From Molossus alvarezi (lineage: Eukaryota > Chordata > Mammalia > Chiroptera > Molossidae), in the NCBI GenBank assembly GCA_037176705.1, contig CM073886.1:89625501-89689500 (forward strand): DNA of 64,000 nt, written 5' to 3'. A program made the translations under genes and the position numbers. Each line of letters begins with the position of its first letter. Position 1 is the stretch's first letter. The notes beneath the pieces were generated by a model, which saw only the letters and a program-made list of their open reading frames with translations, ran no database searches and had not been told where the DNA came from. Positions 23,945 to 37,135 of the stretch are shown piece after piece.

Positions 23945-24125
23945 AAAATACATTGAGACCTTAGTATATGCCAGGCACTGCAATGTCTTAGCAACTCTAA
24001 GGGGTACCAGGCAATATTATCTTTGCTTTTAAGCCCAGAGAGGTTACATAATTAGACAAGGGCACATAGCTGATAAGTAAGCAAAACCAGGATTCTTACA
24101 TTGAAGCCCAAATCCTATCACTGAA
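23945..24125 (-). repeat. MIR SINE relic
   Basis: TATGCCAGGCACTGCAATGTC, CCAGAGAGGTTACATAATTAGAC, GGGCACATAGCTGATAAGTA fit an inverted MIR. Confidence 0.75.
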
Positions 24126-25900
24126 AAATATTCATCACATTTACTTAGGTGAAAAACACATTATGAGATAGGATGGTTTTGTATTTATAAGAAAACAACA
24201 TGTGTATGTTATTTTCTCTGTATCTATGAGAAAAGGCAGCAGATAGGATTAAAGGAGATAATGCACTTGATGCGCGCAACCTGCGACATGGGAAGCAGTT
24301 AACATAATGTCACTACTCGGGTGATCATAAGGACTTTACAGCTCCATCGATGCAGCCCCACCACCATAGCAACAAAATAAAACATGGCAACGAATTCCTT
24401 GGCCAGATTTCAAAAGAAACAGGGAAAACTATTGAACAATATTACAATAAAGAACAGTATTTCTCACAGAATTGTTGTTGTCTCTGGCAGGGAAAATGGG
24501 GACTGGGTCCAGGGAGACGTATGCTATAATATTTCATCGTTTCAAAAATCATCTGCAGAGACTAGTGGAAGCTTAAAGAATGAAAGTTTCACTTGCAGTT
24601 TTAACAAATTTAATATTAAGCTTTTCTAATGTAACTAAAGACTGCGGCCAATATTAAGCTTTGAAAGAGCTGGCTGGCAGATATAGGCAGTTGTACTGGG
24701 TTATACACCACTAATCTCTGTATATGATATTACATAATATTGATTTTAATGTTCCTATAAAAAATAAAGTGCTCCAAAATCTAACATGGCAAACCAGCCA
24801 GGAGAACATTTCTTCCACCCCTCATAATGGCAGTTCCTACGGCCACATCAGGGAGAGGTATGGGTATTGGTGGGGGCTCCCCAAGGGGTCTGGGTGGGGC
24901 GCGGAAGCGAGGAGCCGAGGGAGAAATCCCATGCAGAATGAGGACCCTCATCGTGGAGTCGGGAAAGCTATGGTAGCTGTGACGGGAAAGGCTCCCTTTC
25001 TGCCAGCGGGAAGGCAGAACAGAAGCAGGGACCGTTCCTGAACAGGTCCTCAGTGCAGGAAAGACATCTGCTAGGATCCGAGCTCAGTGAGCCCGCTTGC
25101 TTCAGGTGGGGACCAGGAGAAGCGCTGGGGAAGGGAGGCACAAGGAACCAGAGCCATTTCACAGCGAGCAGAGATCTCTGCTAACAGGACACACATGCCA
25201 CCCTCTCCTCTGAAATCACCCAGCCCAACACTACCATAGAGATTTTGTTACCTCTTGTGCGAGTCTAATCTTGGCAATGAGACCATAGTTGTGCCTTGTC
25301 AAAGGGTGGCAAAGCTGCACACTACTAAAGTGGTGAGGACAGATTTTAATCACTAATAACTACTGCAACAGAGAAAAAGTCCAGTACGAACTGAACTTAC
25401 CTTCAGTTTGTACAGAAGGAGCTGGGTGTTTCAACAGGAGAAGGAGGGGCAAGGGCAGAGGTAAGTGGGGACTCAGTTGGGTCAGGGAAGGGAAACATCA
25501 CAACGAGTTAGTCAGTGGAACTGTGATCACTCCAGCTCTGTCTGCTAGCTGGGGATTATCGAAGTTAGAATTCCACCCTCCCCAGAGACTGGGAGACAGA
25601 GACCCTATCTGTTGGCCAAAACAAGCAGTAACTTTTTGGCAGCCTTGAGTTTTCTCAGACAGGCACTTTAGGGAGATGGAGTCATCCTGAGGATGCAGCC
25701 TTGAGCTGTTAGAACTATGTAAGTGTCTGTTTAAACCTTGAATGGTCAACCTTAAGGCCTAGTGGGGAGAGAGCTCTGAGCAACCTGGCCAGGGTTTGGT
25801 CAAGGAGAGACTTTGTCAGCCTTCAGTTCTTCTGTGACTTAACAGATCCTAACCCAAAAGGAGACCTTTGAATGTTCAATAATTGATCAGTTTTAGAACA

Positions 25901-25944
25901 CAGGACATAGAGGTCCCCTTAACAGGACATAGAGGTCCCTGCAA
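25901..25944 (+). repeat. Two-copy 22 bp tandem duplication
   Basis: CAGGACATAGAGGTCCCCTT plus AA is followed directly by CAGGACATAGAGGTCCCTGC plus AA. Confidence 0.9.
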
Positions 25945-26009
25945 GTAATGGTAACATTGCATTGCTCTCGTCTTGGTGGACTCGAGTCAGACTGCTGAGT
26001 GCCAGCTCT

Positions 26010-26120
26010 GGCCCCAAAACTGATGCCATCACGTACTCATGGGCTTCTCCAGGCTCCTCGACTGTAAAACAGGGTGAACTTATGGAGTGGTTGTAAATCG
26101 AAACAGAAAATGCATTCTAT
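26010..26120 (+). repeat. Probable MIR relic
   Basis: GACTGTAAAACAGGGTGAACTTATGGAGTGGTTGTAA resembles the MIR core with weak flanks. Confidence 0.5.
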
Positions 26121-26199
26121 AAGGAACATTCAATACATGAAAACTTTAAAATAAATAAGAAATAGAAAGGGCTCCCCAACACAGTGAATTATAAGGTGA

Positions 26200-26400
26200 G
26201 CCTGGCCAGTGTGGCTTAGTGGTTAAGCGTCAACCCATGCACCAAGAGGTTGCCAGTTCAATTCCCAGTCAGGGAATCTGCCTAGGTTGCAGGCTCAATC
26301 CCCAGTAGGGGGCGTACGAAAGGCAGCCGATCCATTTTCTCTCTCTCCTTTTCCCTTCCTCTCGCTCTAAAAATCAATAAAAATATATTTTAAAAAGAAA
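26200..26400 (+). mobile_element. Ves-type SINE carrying a CTCF-like motif
   Basis: Head CCTGGCCAGTGTGGCTTAG, a duplicated box-B-like block, a CT-rich part, and a terminal AAAAATCAATAAAAATATA tail. CCAGTAGGGGGCGTA occurs at 26302-26316. No clear target duplication was found. Confidence 0.9.
26302..26316 (+). promoter_or_regulatory. CTCF-like motif carried by a Ves SINE
   Basis: CCAGTAGGGGGCGTA matches the CTCF core at 13 of 15 positions. It lies within the SINE body, so related copies elsewhere in the genome may carry it. Confidence 0.35.
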
Positions 26401-28114
26401 TAAAATTTTGTTAAGCCACAGGAAAAAATAATTCCATGAGGACACATGTATACACATACATAATGAAGTGTTTATAACCCTGTCGTGGGTTAGATTTTAG
26501 ATGTCATTCTCGTTAGATGAGCCTTATTCTTAGGAAGCACATGAATGTTACAAACTGGAGGGTCTGTTAGCACAACACATGGACTGTTTTATTCCTGCCT
26601 AGACCCCCATTAGTGTTAACAGGGAAAAGAGGACAACAGATGGATTTAAGGCTGTCATTAAAAGGCACTAACACTGTGCCATAGCTGGTAGTGATTACAT
26701 CAAACTTCCTATGAATTCCCTTTTTGATGACTACCAAGAGCCTCTAAAAAGTGTGTTGCTGTTGCTTGCATGCATCATTTGCTGCCTATAATTTAAGAAA
26801 ATTAGCATCTGTCAACCACATTATTCAGCTGCACAGGGTGGAAATTAATGGATAGCACCATTCCCAACTTGTAGGAGAGGTGAGCTTGCTAGTAATCTGG
26901 CTGCCTCATTACAGTACCGAACTGGGCTTGTTGTTACAACTAGAACTCTGATCAGCTCTGTGTCTTCGGAAGCACACTTCTAAATTTCAGTATGTTTATT
27001 GAAACATTCAGTAAATATTTTCTACTGACATAGCAAGAAATTTGGTGGCAATAAAGAAGTCTGTATTAAAGTTGGAAGGAGTTGGCCAGAGTGACAGAAC
27101 TCGTCAGGCTTATACCACAGAGAGGCAGGTGATCTGAATGGGCTTTTTGTACTGGTGATTGTCACTGTTTGGTCACGGGGCCTCTATTTAACGGAGTGAG
27201 TGCGAAGGTCTGGAGCCTTTTAAGGTGACACATAAAAATAAGTAGATTACTGAGCCTCGACCCAGATTGTGCCTTGGTTCTGTCTAGGCTAACCATGGTC
27301 TCTTTTGTAAAACGTTTTCCTTGTTTCCATCCTGAATCCCAAGAAACAACAAGCAAGACCCCCATAAACACATGCTTTCAATCATGAGATATGTCCATGC
27401 TTGCCAAGCACCCCTAAGCTTGAAGTGTCCCTCTAAGTATGAAAATATCCGGTCAGCAGTAATTTTGGCAGAATGGCTATATAAAGAATTAAATATAGCC
27501 TCTGGTGATGCACTTTCCCACCAAAGAATAATGGTACCTGACCAAATTTAAAAGCTTTCAGTAAAAAAGGTCCATAGCACCTGCAGTGCAACATACATCC
27601 AGCCGTCAGTCCACGGCCTTGTGTTGGGGGTTATTTCTCGGGAGAACAAACAGGACATCTGAGCAAAAATAAGACCCAGCAACTATATCGCAAAACAGCC
27701 TTTAGACGAGGCTTCTGGTACTCAGTCACACGCAGAACTCAGAAAAACTTTGTTTATCCCTCCAAGGTACCAACCAGGATCAAAGGGAAGCTGAGGTGGC
27801 CGATGCGTGGCTCTTGGGGGTTTGGGTGAGGTGGGGGAGCCCATTAGGAGGGGAGGAGAATGGGGGTAGCATTACAGAGCGAAGGGCTGGGGACAGAAAG
27901 GGCAATGGGGAGCCGGCACTGTGCCGGAGCCCTGGGCAGGAAGATGGGAAGATGCTCACACCTCTCGCCCTGAATCTTGACCTTTTACTACCAGGCTGCT
28001 GCTAACCTGAGTCGAGGCTGAAGCTCTCACAGCAGTGCCCAGAAAGTTCACATCTGCCACCACAGTGGGACCAGGGACAGACTCATCATTTTACCCTCCC
28101 ACTGCCTACTAACA

Positions 28115-28900
28115 CCTCCCTTGCATAATTCCACTTCTGAGGATACACACACGCGTTGAAAGCAGTGACTTCAACAGATACTGGTATTTGTAACAGCATT
28201 ATTCATGTTAGCCAATAACAGCGTGATTCAGAACAGCATTACTCATGAAGCCAAAGGCAAAAACAACCCAAATGTCCACTGATGGACGAATGCAAACAAA
28301 ATGTGGTATATACATTCAATGGAATATGATTCAGCCTTCAGAAGGAAGGAAATTCTGACACACTACAACATGGATGAACTCCAAAGACATGTTTTTTTGT
28401 TTTGTTTTGTTTTGATTTATTGTTTAGAGAGAGAGAAAAGGAGAGGGAGAGAGAGATAGAAACATGGATGCACGAGAACATTGATTGGTCGCCTCCTGCA
28501 TGCCCCACAAAGGAGATTTGGCCCACAACCTGGGCATGTGCCCTGACCGGGAATTGAACTGGTGACCTCTTGCTGCATAGGTCGACACTCAACCACTGAA
28601 CCACACAGGCCGGGCCCAAAGACATGTTAAGTGAAACAAGTCAGACACAAAAGGAAAAATATTGTATGATTCCATGTGCATGAGGTTACTGAAATAGTCC
28701 AATTCACTGAGACAGAAAGTATAAATGATTCCTGGAGCTGGAGAGACGGGCATGAGAAGTCACAGTTTAATGGTACTGAGCTTCAGTTTGGGGAAATGAA
28801 GAAGTTCTGGAGACGGGCGGCGGGGTGGCTGCACCACAGTGTGAGTGTGCTGAATGCCACAGCACTGCACACCTAAAAGTGCTTAAAATCGTCACCTTTG
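28115..28900 (+). mobile_element. Old L1 3' end, interrupted by a Ves SINE
   Basis: Phrases such as AACCCAAATGTCCACTGATGG, ATGTGGTATATACATTCAATGG, AACATGGATGAACTCC, then TTAAGTGAAACAAGTCAGACAC and GCACTGCACACCTAAAAGTG are a diverged L1 ORF2 end and 3' UTR. The SINE at 28394-28615 splits it. Confidence 0.85.
28394..28615 (-). mobile_element. Ves-type SINE inserted in an old L1 3' end
   Basis: Minus-strand SINE with TTTTTGTTTTG tail side, GAGAGA tract and head CCACACAGGCCGGGC. It has a perfect target duplication CCAAAGACATGTT at 28381-28393 and 28616-28628, lying within L1 sequence. Confidence 0.93.
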
Positions 28901-31269
28901 TTATGTTTTACCAAGCACACACACAAAGCTACCCTCCCTTGCTTAGCCAAAAACTGCACCTTCCAGAGGGAATTATCAAGGGGTCCTTTTTGTTGGCCGA
29001 AAGGAGTTATCCACATTCAACTACATCAGCACCTGCTTTTACAAATCACACCTAATAACTTAAGCCCTTTGAATTATTTACAATTCAGAGGGACTGTGTT
29101 TTCTAAGAATCCTCCATGGACAAAGGTTAAAGACCATAATGAGTCTTTGGCTGAATATGGGCAGAATCCGTGAGTCAGCAGCCACGGCCCTCAAGTGTAC
29201 TCCATCATCATCAAGACGTTCCTGGCTACGCCCCGCTGCTCTCCTGAACACCGGGCCCTCGTCATCCTGGCTGCCAGGCCCACGGGCCATTACCGCCTCC
29301 CTCCCTTCGTCTGCAGCTGTGCCGCCACACACAGACCTGGCTCCCTCATCTCCCCTCTGCATGGATGACTGACTTCCAATTTCTTGTCCCCACTGCAAAA
29401 GAATAACTATACCTAGAAAGCATCAATAATGCTGCTAAATCATTCTTCTTAATGGCATAAATAAATATAATTTGAGGAGCCAACAGACCTGTGACCAGTG
29501 AGTGCTAAAGTTCACTGACTCCTATATTGAGCTGCTATTCTAGCCTTACCAACAACAAAGTGCTCTGTGCGTATGCACACCAGAAACGTCCAAAGCCTAG
29601 CTCCGACCCTCAGACCTTGCAGGTATCACTGCCTACCAGCCAGGGATCTCCAGTTCACAAAGAAACAGAGCTGAAGGGAGACGGCATGCCTGTCTTCCGG
29701 GGGTTGGCAGTCAGGGCACAGTGATGCCAGTGGAGCCTTCCAGGTCTGAATCAAGTTAACTGCCCAACACAGCAGGCTCTGAACTCCTCCTGTTTGGCAA
29801 CAAGGCTCAAAGCCACCAGAGATGCCCGGTTTGACTACTCATCAGCATTCTATATCGAACATGGGATAGTACTAACCACAAGGCCTAGAGACAGTTAGGG
29901 GGCCGCTTTAAAAGGAAGCTTATTCAAGCAAAGCAGGTAGCAGGAGATGAGTTTAGGGCAGGCCCAGAGTGACTGGGCACATGACAAATGTTTCAAGAGT
30001 TCCTAAAGCCCAGTCCCGTCCCGTGAGAGGGCTGGGACTGTGGAAAAATAACAAAACACACACGTCTCCACCACAGAAATCAGAGCCTTCGGACAAGCCC
30101 ACAAGGCTGGGGAGCGGCATCTCGGGCTGCCCTGCCCCTGTGGACCTGGCTGGGGCTTTCCATCACGGACGGCTTTCGGTGTGGGTGATGCAGAAAGGAG
30201 GTTCAGCCTCCATCACAGACAGCTACCCTGGTACTCTGGCCATTTTAGGATAAAAAGACAAAGATGCCAATACACAGTATAGTTTTAAAGGGATACAATT
30301 TGAATGGATACTTACAGAGACATGTATCGACCTTTTCTTTGTTTTCCCTTAACTTGTTCTTAAAGAAGAAATGTTTCATCTCATCCAATGAGATTATCAC
30401 TCTAGTCAAATTCTAACAAGGGCAGATATTAGAGTCAAGTGAGTCCATACATGAAATGGACTCAGCAAGCCTCAGTGTGACTCTTATAGCTGCCTACCTG
30501 TGTACCAACACCCAGCAAACCCCCACTCTGCATTGAGACCCAGCCTTGGCCAGCAACTCCCTGATGTCCCAGACCACCAAAGCTGTCTCCCTCTGGATGG
30601 TGATTCTCTGGATTTAAAATTCTTACCAAAAAAATTATATATATACACACACACACACTAGTTTGGCCACAAGCTCTCGCTGTTTGGGCCAAAGACTAAT
30701 GTGACAACTTCAGATTGATTTTTGAAGAAGTATGAAATAGAGCCAACTCTAATGAGAACATGGTAACAAGAATCAGACATCGAGCAGTATTGCTGAGAAC
30801 GTCTGTCTGGTTGAGGGCACCCAGAAGCTGGGTGGGGTGGTGGCGGTATCTACGCGACACTGGGCACAGGTCAGAGTTAACATCTGCAATCTGGCTTCCT
30901 CCATCCGCGTATTGAAATATAATGCAGCAAAATGAATTGCTAGACATGTCCAAACCCCCTGGGAAATGACAGATATTGATGAATGCTGTTGGGAAGATAT
31001 ATGGAAGGAAACAGCAAATAAATAGAACCATTTTTTCTCCGAGTCAGTTGCAGATGAGGGGAGCAGCTGTTAAACTACTTGTCAGTCCCCCATTCTCTCT
31101 TCCTTTCTCCTTCCTCTCCCCCATCTGCCTCCTCTACACCTTTCTGAAACCTCCCTGAGGACTAATACCTTGCCCTCTTCAAAATAAGTATCCAACATGT
31201 AAGAGGCACCTCCTCCTACCCTGTTATATGCTGACTTCTCAGCCCAGTTAGGCCAGTCCTTTACAAAAT
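28901..31269. other. Intron sequence without recognised gene
   Basis: Unique sequence of mixed composition, with a modestly CpG-rich patch near 29160-29340 and a short AT/CA run at 30634-30658. I recognise no exon. Confidence 0.55.
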
Positions 31270-31278
31270 GTCATTCCA

Positions 31279-31519
31279 GCCCTGGCTGGTTTGGCTCAGT
31301 GGTTAGAGCGTCGGCCCACAGACCAGAGAGTCCCGGGTTCGGTTTCTGCTAAGGGCATGTACCTCGGTTGCAGTTTGTCCCCGGCCCTGGTTGGGGTCGT
31401 GTGGGTGGTAGCCAGTCAATGTGTCTCTCTCACATCGATGTTTCTCTCTCTCTCTCTTTCTGCTCTATCTGAAAGTAAGTGCAAAGGTGTCCTCGGGCGA
31501 GGATTAAAAAAAAAAAAAA
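31279..31519 (+). mobile_element. Ves SINE
   Basis: Complete element from GCCCTGGCTGGTTTGGCTCA to the GAGGATTAAAAA tail. GTCATTCCA at 31270-31278 and 31520-31528 is the target duplication. Confidence 0.95.
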
Positions 31520-31659
31520 GTCATTCCATCTAATATGTTCACTGTCCCCTCTGGAGCTGGAAATACATTCAATTTTTAAACTCATGAAATGAAACTGTTA
31601 AGTTCAAGCCCATTACAATGCAATCCTAGTCATGAGGTTCAGATCCAAAATTCAAAGGC

Positions 31660-31810
31660 TAACTACTATCATGTAGTAGCTGTGTGACTGTGGTCAGGAT
31701 TCTGAGCCTCCTAAGCCTCAGTTTCCCTTAAACATTCTGTAAAATGAAGATGACCAACCAACCTCATAGGGTGATGGCAAGCACCAATTTAAAATGTCAA
31801 CAGAGAGCCT
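31660..31810 (+). repeat. MIR SINE relic
   Basis: TAGCTGTGTGACTGTGGTCAGG, CCTCAGTTTCCCTTAAACATTCTGTAAAATG and CCTCATAGGGTGATGGCAAGC follow MIR order on the plus strand. Confidence 0.85.
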
Positions 31811-34290
31811 GTCCTACCGTCTTGCAGATAGAAGGCCAGCAATGAAGAAGGACTTTTATTCCCTTGACTTTCCAATGCCCAACAACTCTCCCTGGCAAGG
31901 CCCTCCTAGTCGGTGTCACCCTCAGACTGGATCCAGTCCTCTCCGCACAGGGCTCTGCGGGGAACACTGACTCTCATTCCATCAGCCAATGGACGTGGGA
32001 GCACCAAGTGGGAAACCTGCCAGACGGGTTTGCATCTTGGTTTCACCATCCATTTATGAGGGAACCTTGGATACACTATTGTCCACTCTCTGAGCTTCCA
32101 TTTCCAAACCTCTAGTGATGATATCAAGTGCTCTGCATCATTGTAAACACACAGCTTGTGTCCAGTGGTGGTTCAGGTCCCCCTCCAGCATGCTGTACCC
32201 ATCTTGGCATCGTTGGCATTAAATCCATAACCATCTACTTCTGTGTGGCTGTGTGTGTACAGAGCGCCACCTACTCCTACGTGCACCATGTTCTTCTACA
32301 CCGTAAACTCTGTGTCAGCTGGGACCATGCTCCTCTGTACCCACACCCCTCTGTCACACCCTCACACAGCACCAACTGGACAGTCACAGAGCCGATTCTT
32401 ATGTCTGCGCATAACAACTTTCCAGTCTGTCTCTCACTTATATTTCTCCTACGTTCACGTTTTCCCATTGTTTAGTTCCAGTCTGCCTGGCAGAGTATTC
32501 CATTTTGGTTCAGTTGTTTGTTTTGTAACAAGAACAACTGTGAAAAAGACTCAGCGCCTTAAACTTGATATGGAGAATATCACATCACTTCTGGCTTTGA
32601 TTTTTCTCTTCTAAAACTCATCTCCCAAAGAATCCAATACCTCCACAAAATACTGTGTCTTTTCAAAGTCAGCGGGCTCATCCTCAATAGATTAGAGGAT
32701 GATTTGGATTTAGCATCCTACTTTTTGAAAAAATTATGAATCCTACTCACTAACACCCTTCTGCACACCGAGATGCTTTCATCGACACACAGCAGCGTCA
32801 CTGGTGGCCCTGAGGTGCTGAACATTTCTGACAACTGCCCCACATCTAAACAGCTGTGGCAGAGACCAAGGAGGAGCGGGGACCAGGAGCTTCCCAAGAG
32901 AAACAAAACGAACAAAGACAGTCACAGAGGGGATGAAACCAATTTCTAGACAAGTCCATATTTCCCAACCAGTTCTCCATTTTTACAAGGAAACGCCGAT
33001 ATAAAATCTAATCCACCTAACAGTGTATTTCCACATATATTTATTTGGAACTGTTTCTAGTTCCATGCTGGTTTTTATTCCTAACAGATTTCAAGTTCTT
33101 CCTCCTCAATAACAACGTCTGTGTATGCTCCCTAAAAAAATCTAATATTTTTGTCTTCAGAAATGTTTGTTGATACTGATTATTGAATAAGCAAAGAATC
33201 TAGGACACAACTATAAAATATTTCTTCAAAAATAGCGTATTGTAGATCACCTCCTGCGCCTCCAAATGGTAGTCTGCTAAAGGCCCCAATTTTGGGGGTG
33301 AGAGATTGCGGGGACTGTCTCACCTGGTCCCCCTCCTCCCTCACTAGAAAGCTAATCTTCACTCGACCCGGTTTAAGAGCGACAGGATCTAGGAATTCCT
33401 GTTATCCCAACTGCAACCCTGTGCTCGGACTCAAATTCTAACAAACGACTAAGTGCTTTACAGAATGTAAGAGAACACAGCTTTGTTTTTGAGAAAAACC
33501 AAAGCCAAGATTAGCACCATGGTGGCCTCAGCACTGCTTGGGGATTAGTGACCAGTGTAGGGTTGGAATTCAACCTTTCTATTTCTGGTTTGTTATTCAG
33601 CCACTGACTTCTTCTGAAAGCTCACACATTAAGCAGCATAAAGTCCAGGGTCGGTGTCTGTCCTAAAGTAACAGTATCACTGGCTACCGAATATCCCCTT
33701 GTAGAGAATTTACCATGCGATGGGGAAGTGGGGTGCTTCCGTGCCAGGTGGGGGAAGAGCCATGTGGTGGTTCCAATCACCCTCCAAATGGTCATCTCTC
33801 AAGCCCGATCATTTCTTTTTCTAGCCATTCCATGCAATGCACTTAATCACCTATTGTTTGAATCCACAGAGAGCACAGTGACTGTTGACAGCACAGCAGT
33901 GGGGTCTATGCACACAGTTTCACACGTCGAAGGGTACATCACGTATCAGATCTGCTCAGGTCACCTGCAATGATGGTCCTGTCTCCAAGGTGACTACACG
34001 GCCAGAGGAGAATGCAATTAAGAACAGGATGTTGTGCTAATGTCTGTGCATTGGGACTCTGCCTGCCTGCCTGCCACTCCGTGCCTGTGCCTATGAGGCA
34101 GGTCTGCCAAGGCCCTGGTCCAGAACCACTCCAGTGTTTCCTCAGAGAGTTGCAGGTTTCACAAGCAAAATTACAGGATGCCTAAATAAACTTGAGTGCA
34201 AATACATTTTACTACAGATGCCCCAAATAGCACATTGGACATAAGTATACTACAAATATTAGTTGCTTATCTGAAATTAAAATTTAATTG
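31811..34290. other. Intron sequence without recognised gene
   Basis: Unique sequence with a CCTG run at 34062-34076. Open frames are short, lack domains and overlap on both strands. Confidence 0.55.
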
Positions 34291-34300
34291 AATGGCATGT

Positions 34301-34548
34301 TTTTTTGTTTAATCCTCACTCGAGGACATTTTTCCATTTTTTTGTTCAGATAGAGTAAAAGGGAAAGAGAGGAAGAGAGAGAGAAACATCGATGTGAAGG
34401 GACACATTGAGTAGCTGCCACCCACACGACCCAACCAGGTCCGGGGACAAACTGCAACTGAGGTACATGCCCTTAGCAGGAACCGAACCCGGGTCTCTCT
34501 GGACCACAGGCCGACGCTCCAACCGCTGAGCCAAACCGGCCAGGGCAG
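34301..34548 (-). mobile_element. Ves SINE
   Basis: Complete minus-strand copy with ATCCTCACTCGAGGACA at the tail end and the head near 34540. The flanks ATGGCATGT (34292-34300) and ATGTCATGT (34549-34557) are a near-perfect target duplication. Confidence 0.93.
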
Positions 34549-34574
34549 ATGTCATGTATTTTATATGGCAATAC

Positions 34575-34990
34575 CATTTCTCCCTATTTTTTATTTTTAA
34601 AATGTTTTATTTTTCCAATTAGAGTTGACACACAATCTTATATTAGTTTCAGGTGTGCAGCAGAGTGGTTAGACATTTATATAGCTTACAAAGTGAGCAC
34701 CGTGACAAGTCCAGTGCCTGTCTGACCCCACACAGAGCCATCGCAATACCATCGACTGTAATCCCTGTGCACACTCCACATCCCCGTGACCATCTCTATA
34801 ACTGGTAATTTGTACATCTCTGCCCTTCCCTCTTTGTCACCCATCCTCCCAAACCTCCTCCCACCGGCAACCATCCAAATGTTCTGTATCTGTGAGTCTG
34901 TTCCCGTTTGGTGTGACAACACCTGGTTTTCCTCTCTCTCTGCCTGATTTATTTCACTTAGCACAGTTTCCTCTGGGTCACATGGCAACA
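34575..34990 (-). mobile_element. L1 3' end, minus strand
   Basis: It begins with the reversed 3' terminus (TTTTTCCAATTAGAGTTGACA, AGTTTCAGGTGTGCAGCAGAG) and runs back into the ORF2 end (CTGATTTATTTCACTTAGCAC). Confidence 0.85.
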
Positions 34991-36489
34991 CTATCTACTG
35001 AGCGCTTCGTGTCTGCAAAGCAGGGGTGTTGCGCTAAGGCTGCAAGGAAGGGGTCCTCAGGGCATTTATAAACTAGGAAAAGGGATGATAGACACATAAA
35101 CACTGGCAAGCTAAAAGCGACCTGCCCCGTCATACGAGAACACTATCAGCGGCAGTGGGGTGGACAGAGGACAGCACTCCTGGGCACCAGGCAGCCACCC
35201 GAAGGACGGAGTTTGGAATGGACAGGAATGCAGTCAAGGCCTCCTGACGTGGGGCCTCAGTGCTCTGGGTCTACGCACATGTATTTCCCCTTTCTAAGAA
35301 CATCTCTGGTGTGCAGCACCACAGCCAAAGCTGGTGAAAGGGAGCCAAAACCAAACGAGAGGGTTCTTTTGAACTGAGATTCTCTGTAACCAACGCAAAG
35401 ACCGAAACACAGTGGGATACCCAGCTCTCCTTAATGAAAAGAAAGTAAAACGTATCAGACCGAGCTAACCCCTTTTTCCCTTGTTCTGAGCTCAGAGAAA
35501 TTCATTTCAGAAGTTTTAGTAACAGGGAAATAACCACTGTTACTGCCCTCTAGAGTAATTTAGGACAAAGATGCTGGCACCTCCTACACTGTGGGACACT
35601 AAATAAAAACAGTGCCATGTATGCACACATACATGTACACACAGAATGAATGTCCGTGTACATCATTTAACCTATGCACACGCCTCTCCTGTGCGGGGAC
35701 TTGGACTCTGGGAGCTGTGCTTCCTTATGCGAAATCCATCTTCAAGCCTAACTTGGTGCAGTATTTATCATTTACAGAGGTTATGATTCCACCTGTGTTC
35801 TTATTCAAAGAGGGGGAAACAGACGTGTAAATGATACTGTTCTGTTTTCAGAAGTTTTGCCCCCAGTGAGCGAGTCAGCAATGAGTAAAAGCACCGCGGG
35901 CCTTGCCCCCAGCGCCCCCCTCAGGCTCTGCTGGGTGCAGGCGCCTACGACGGGACTGTCAGACAGTAGAAAAATGATCTGGCCAGGCAGACGCAAGAAA
36001 ATACATTTGGTCCTGGCAACACACGTTGATTAAGTGCTTGAATGACAAAGGAACATGACAAGGACAAATGCCAGCTACCACCACCAGAGTCATTAACGTA
36101 TCAGAAACACTAATTGTTATAAATCTTTAAACCTCCCCGTTGGTGGCGTTTGCATTTCTCCGCTCACTCTTTTTCCTGGGGAGTCCACGTGAACTCAGCC
36201 TCAGTATGAGCTTCCACCCAGGAAGTTGAAAAGCAGCCAGATTCCGGACCTTTGGTTAGCCACTGAGACCCCGGGAAGAGGTGGCCGGCCGGCCGGCCTG
36301 TGTGCCGCTTCGGAGGACAGCGCTGGGCCGTCTCTGCCGTGCTCCTCGAGGGGAGAAGGCGAGTGTGCTCTGGGCAATGGGAAGGATGCATGTGTAAACG
36401 GGAGAAAAGGAAGGAAAATCCTTCTCGCTGAAAACTTCCCCTCTCTCTTGAGAGCTAAAAGTTTACTACTCCAACTCGAAGGGACCTTG

Positions 36490-36600
36490 AGTGTCGGGTC
36501 CCACGCACCCATTTTACAGACGAGAAAACTGAGAACCAGAAACAAGGGTATAGCTACTTAGCAGTTGACTTGGGGCCAGCATCTGGGCCTCAGCTCCCCG
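36490..36600 (-). repeat. MIR SINE relic
   Basis: CCCATTTTACAGACGAGAAAACTGAG followed by AGCTACTTAGCAG is the inverted MIR core. Confidence 0.7.
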
Positions 36601-36851
36601 TTTCATTCCCTTCCCATCACATCCTGAGACAGCAGTGTAGGAGATGTCAGGATGGTATTTCCACTCAGCCAAGCCACTTGCTTCCCATCTTCCAACCCCA
36701 TTCTCTCTGACCTTCTCCCCCTGGGCTCACACTCACTTGCGGGCGGCCCTGACTGGAGGGGTCGCACATGCTCTAGCTTAGACGTCCCTGGGCAAGAGCA
36801 GGTGGCACCTCACCTGACCTCTGCAGCTTGACTGTACCTAAGAAACGTCTC

Positions 36852-37135
36852 GCCCTGGCCAGTTTGCCTCAGTGGTTAGAGCATCAGCCTGTGGACCAGA
36901 GAGTCACGGGTTCGATTCTGGTCAAGGGCACATACCTTGGTTGTGGTTTGTCCCCGGCCCTGGTCTGGGTTGTGCAGGAGGCAGCCAATTGGTGTTTCTC
37001 TCTCACATCAATGTTTCTCTCTCTCTCTCTCTCTCTCTCTCCTTCCCTCCCTCCCTCCCTCCCTCTTCCTCCCTCCCACCCACTTTATCTGAAGATAAAT
37101 GGGAAAATATCCTCAGGTGAGGATTTAAAAAACAA
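36852..37135 (+). mobile_element. Ves SINE with expanded CT/CCCT tract
   Basis: Head CCCTGGCCAGTTTGCCTCAG, then (CT)n followed by a CCCT-type run (37016-37078), ending GGTGAGGATTTAAAA. The flanks AAACGTCT and AAACATCT are a probable target duplication. Confidence 0.9.

Larger units (their letters stand above)
24130..26190. other. Intron sequence without recognised gene
   Basis: Mostly unique, moderately AT-rich sequence with a G-richer patch at 24860-25140. No coding or transposon signature is recognised apart from the 22 bp duplication and a MIR-like piece at 26.0 kb. Confidence 0.55.
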
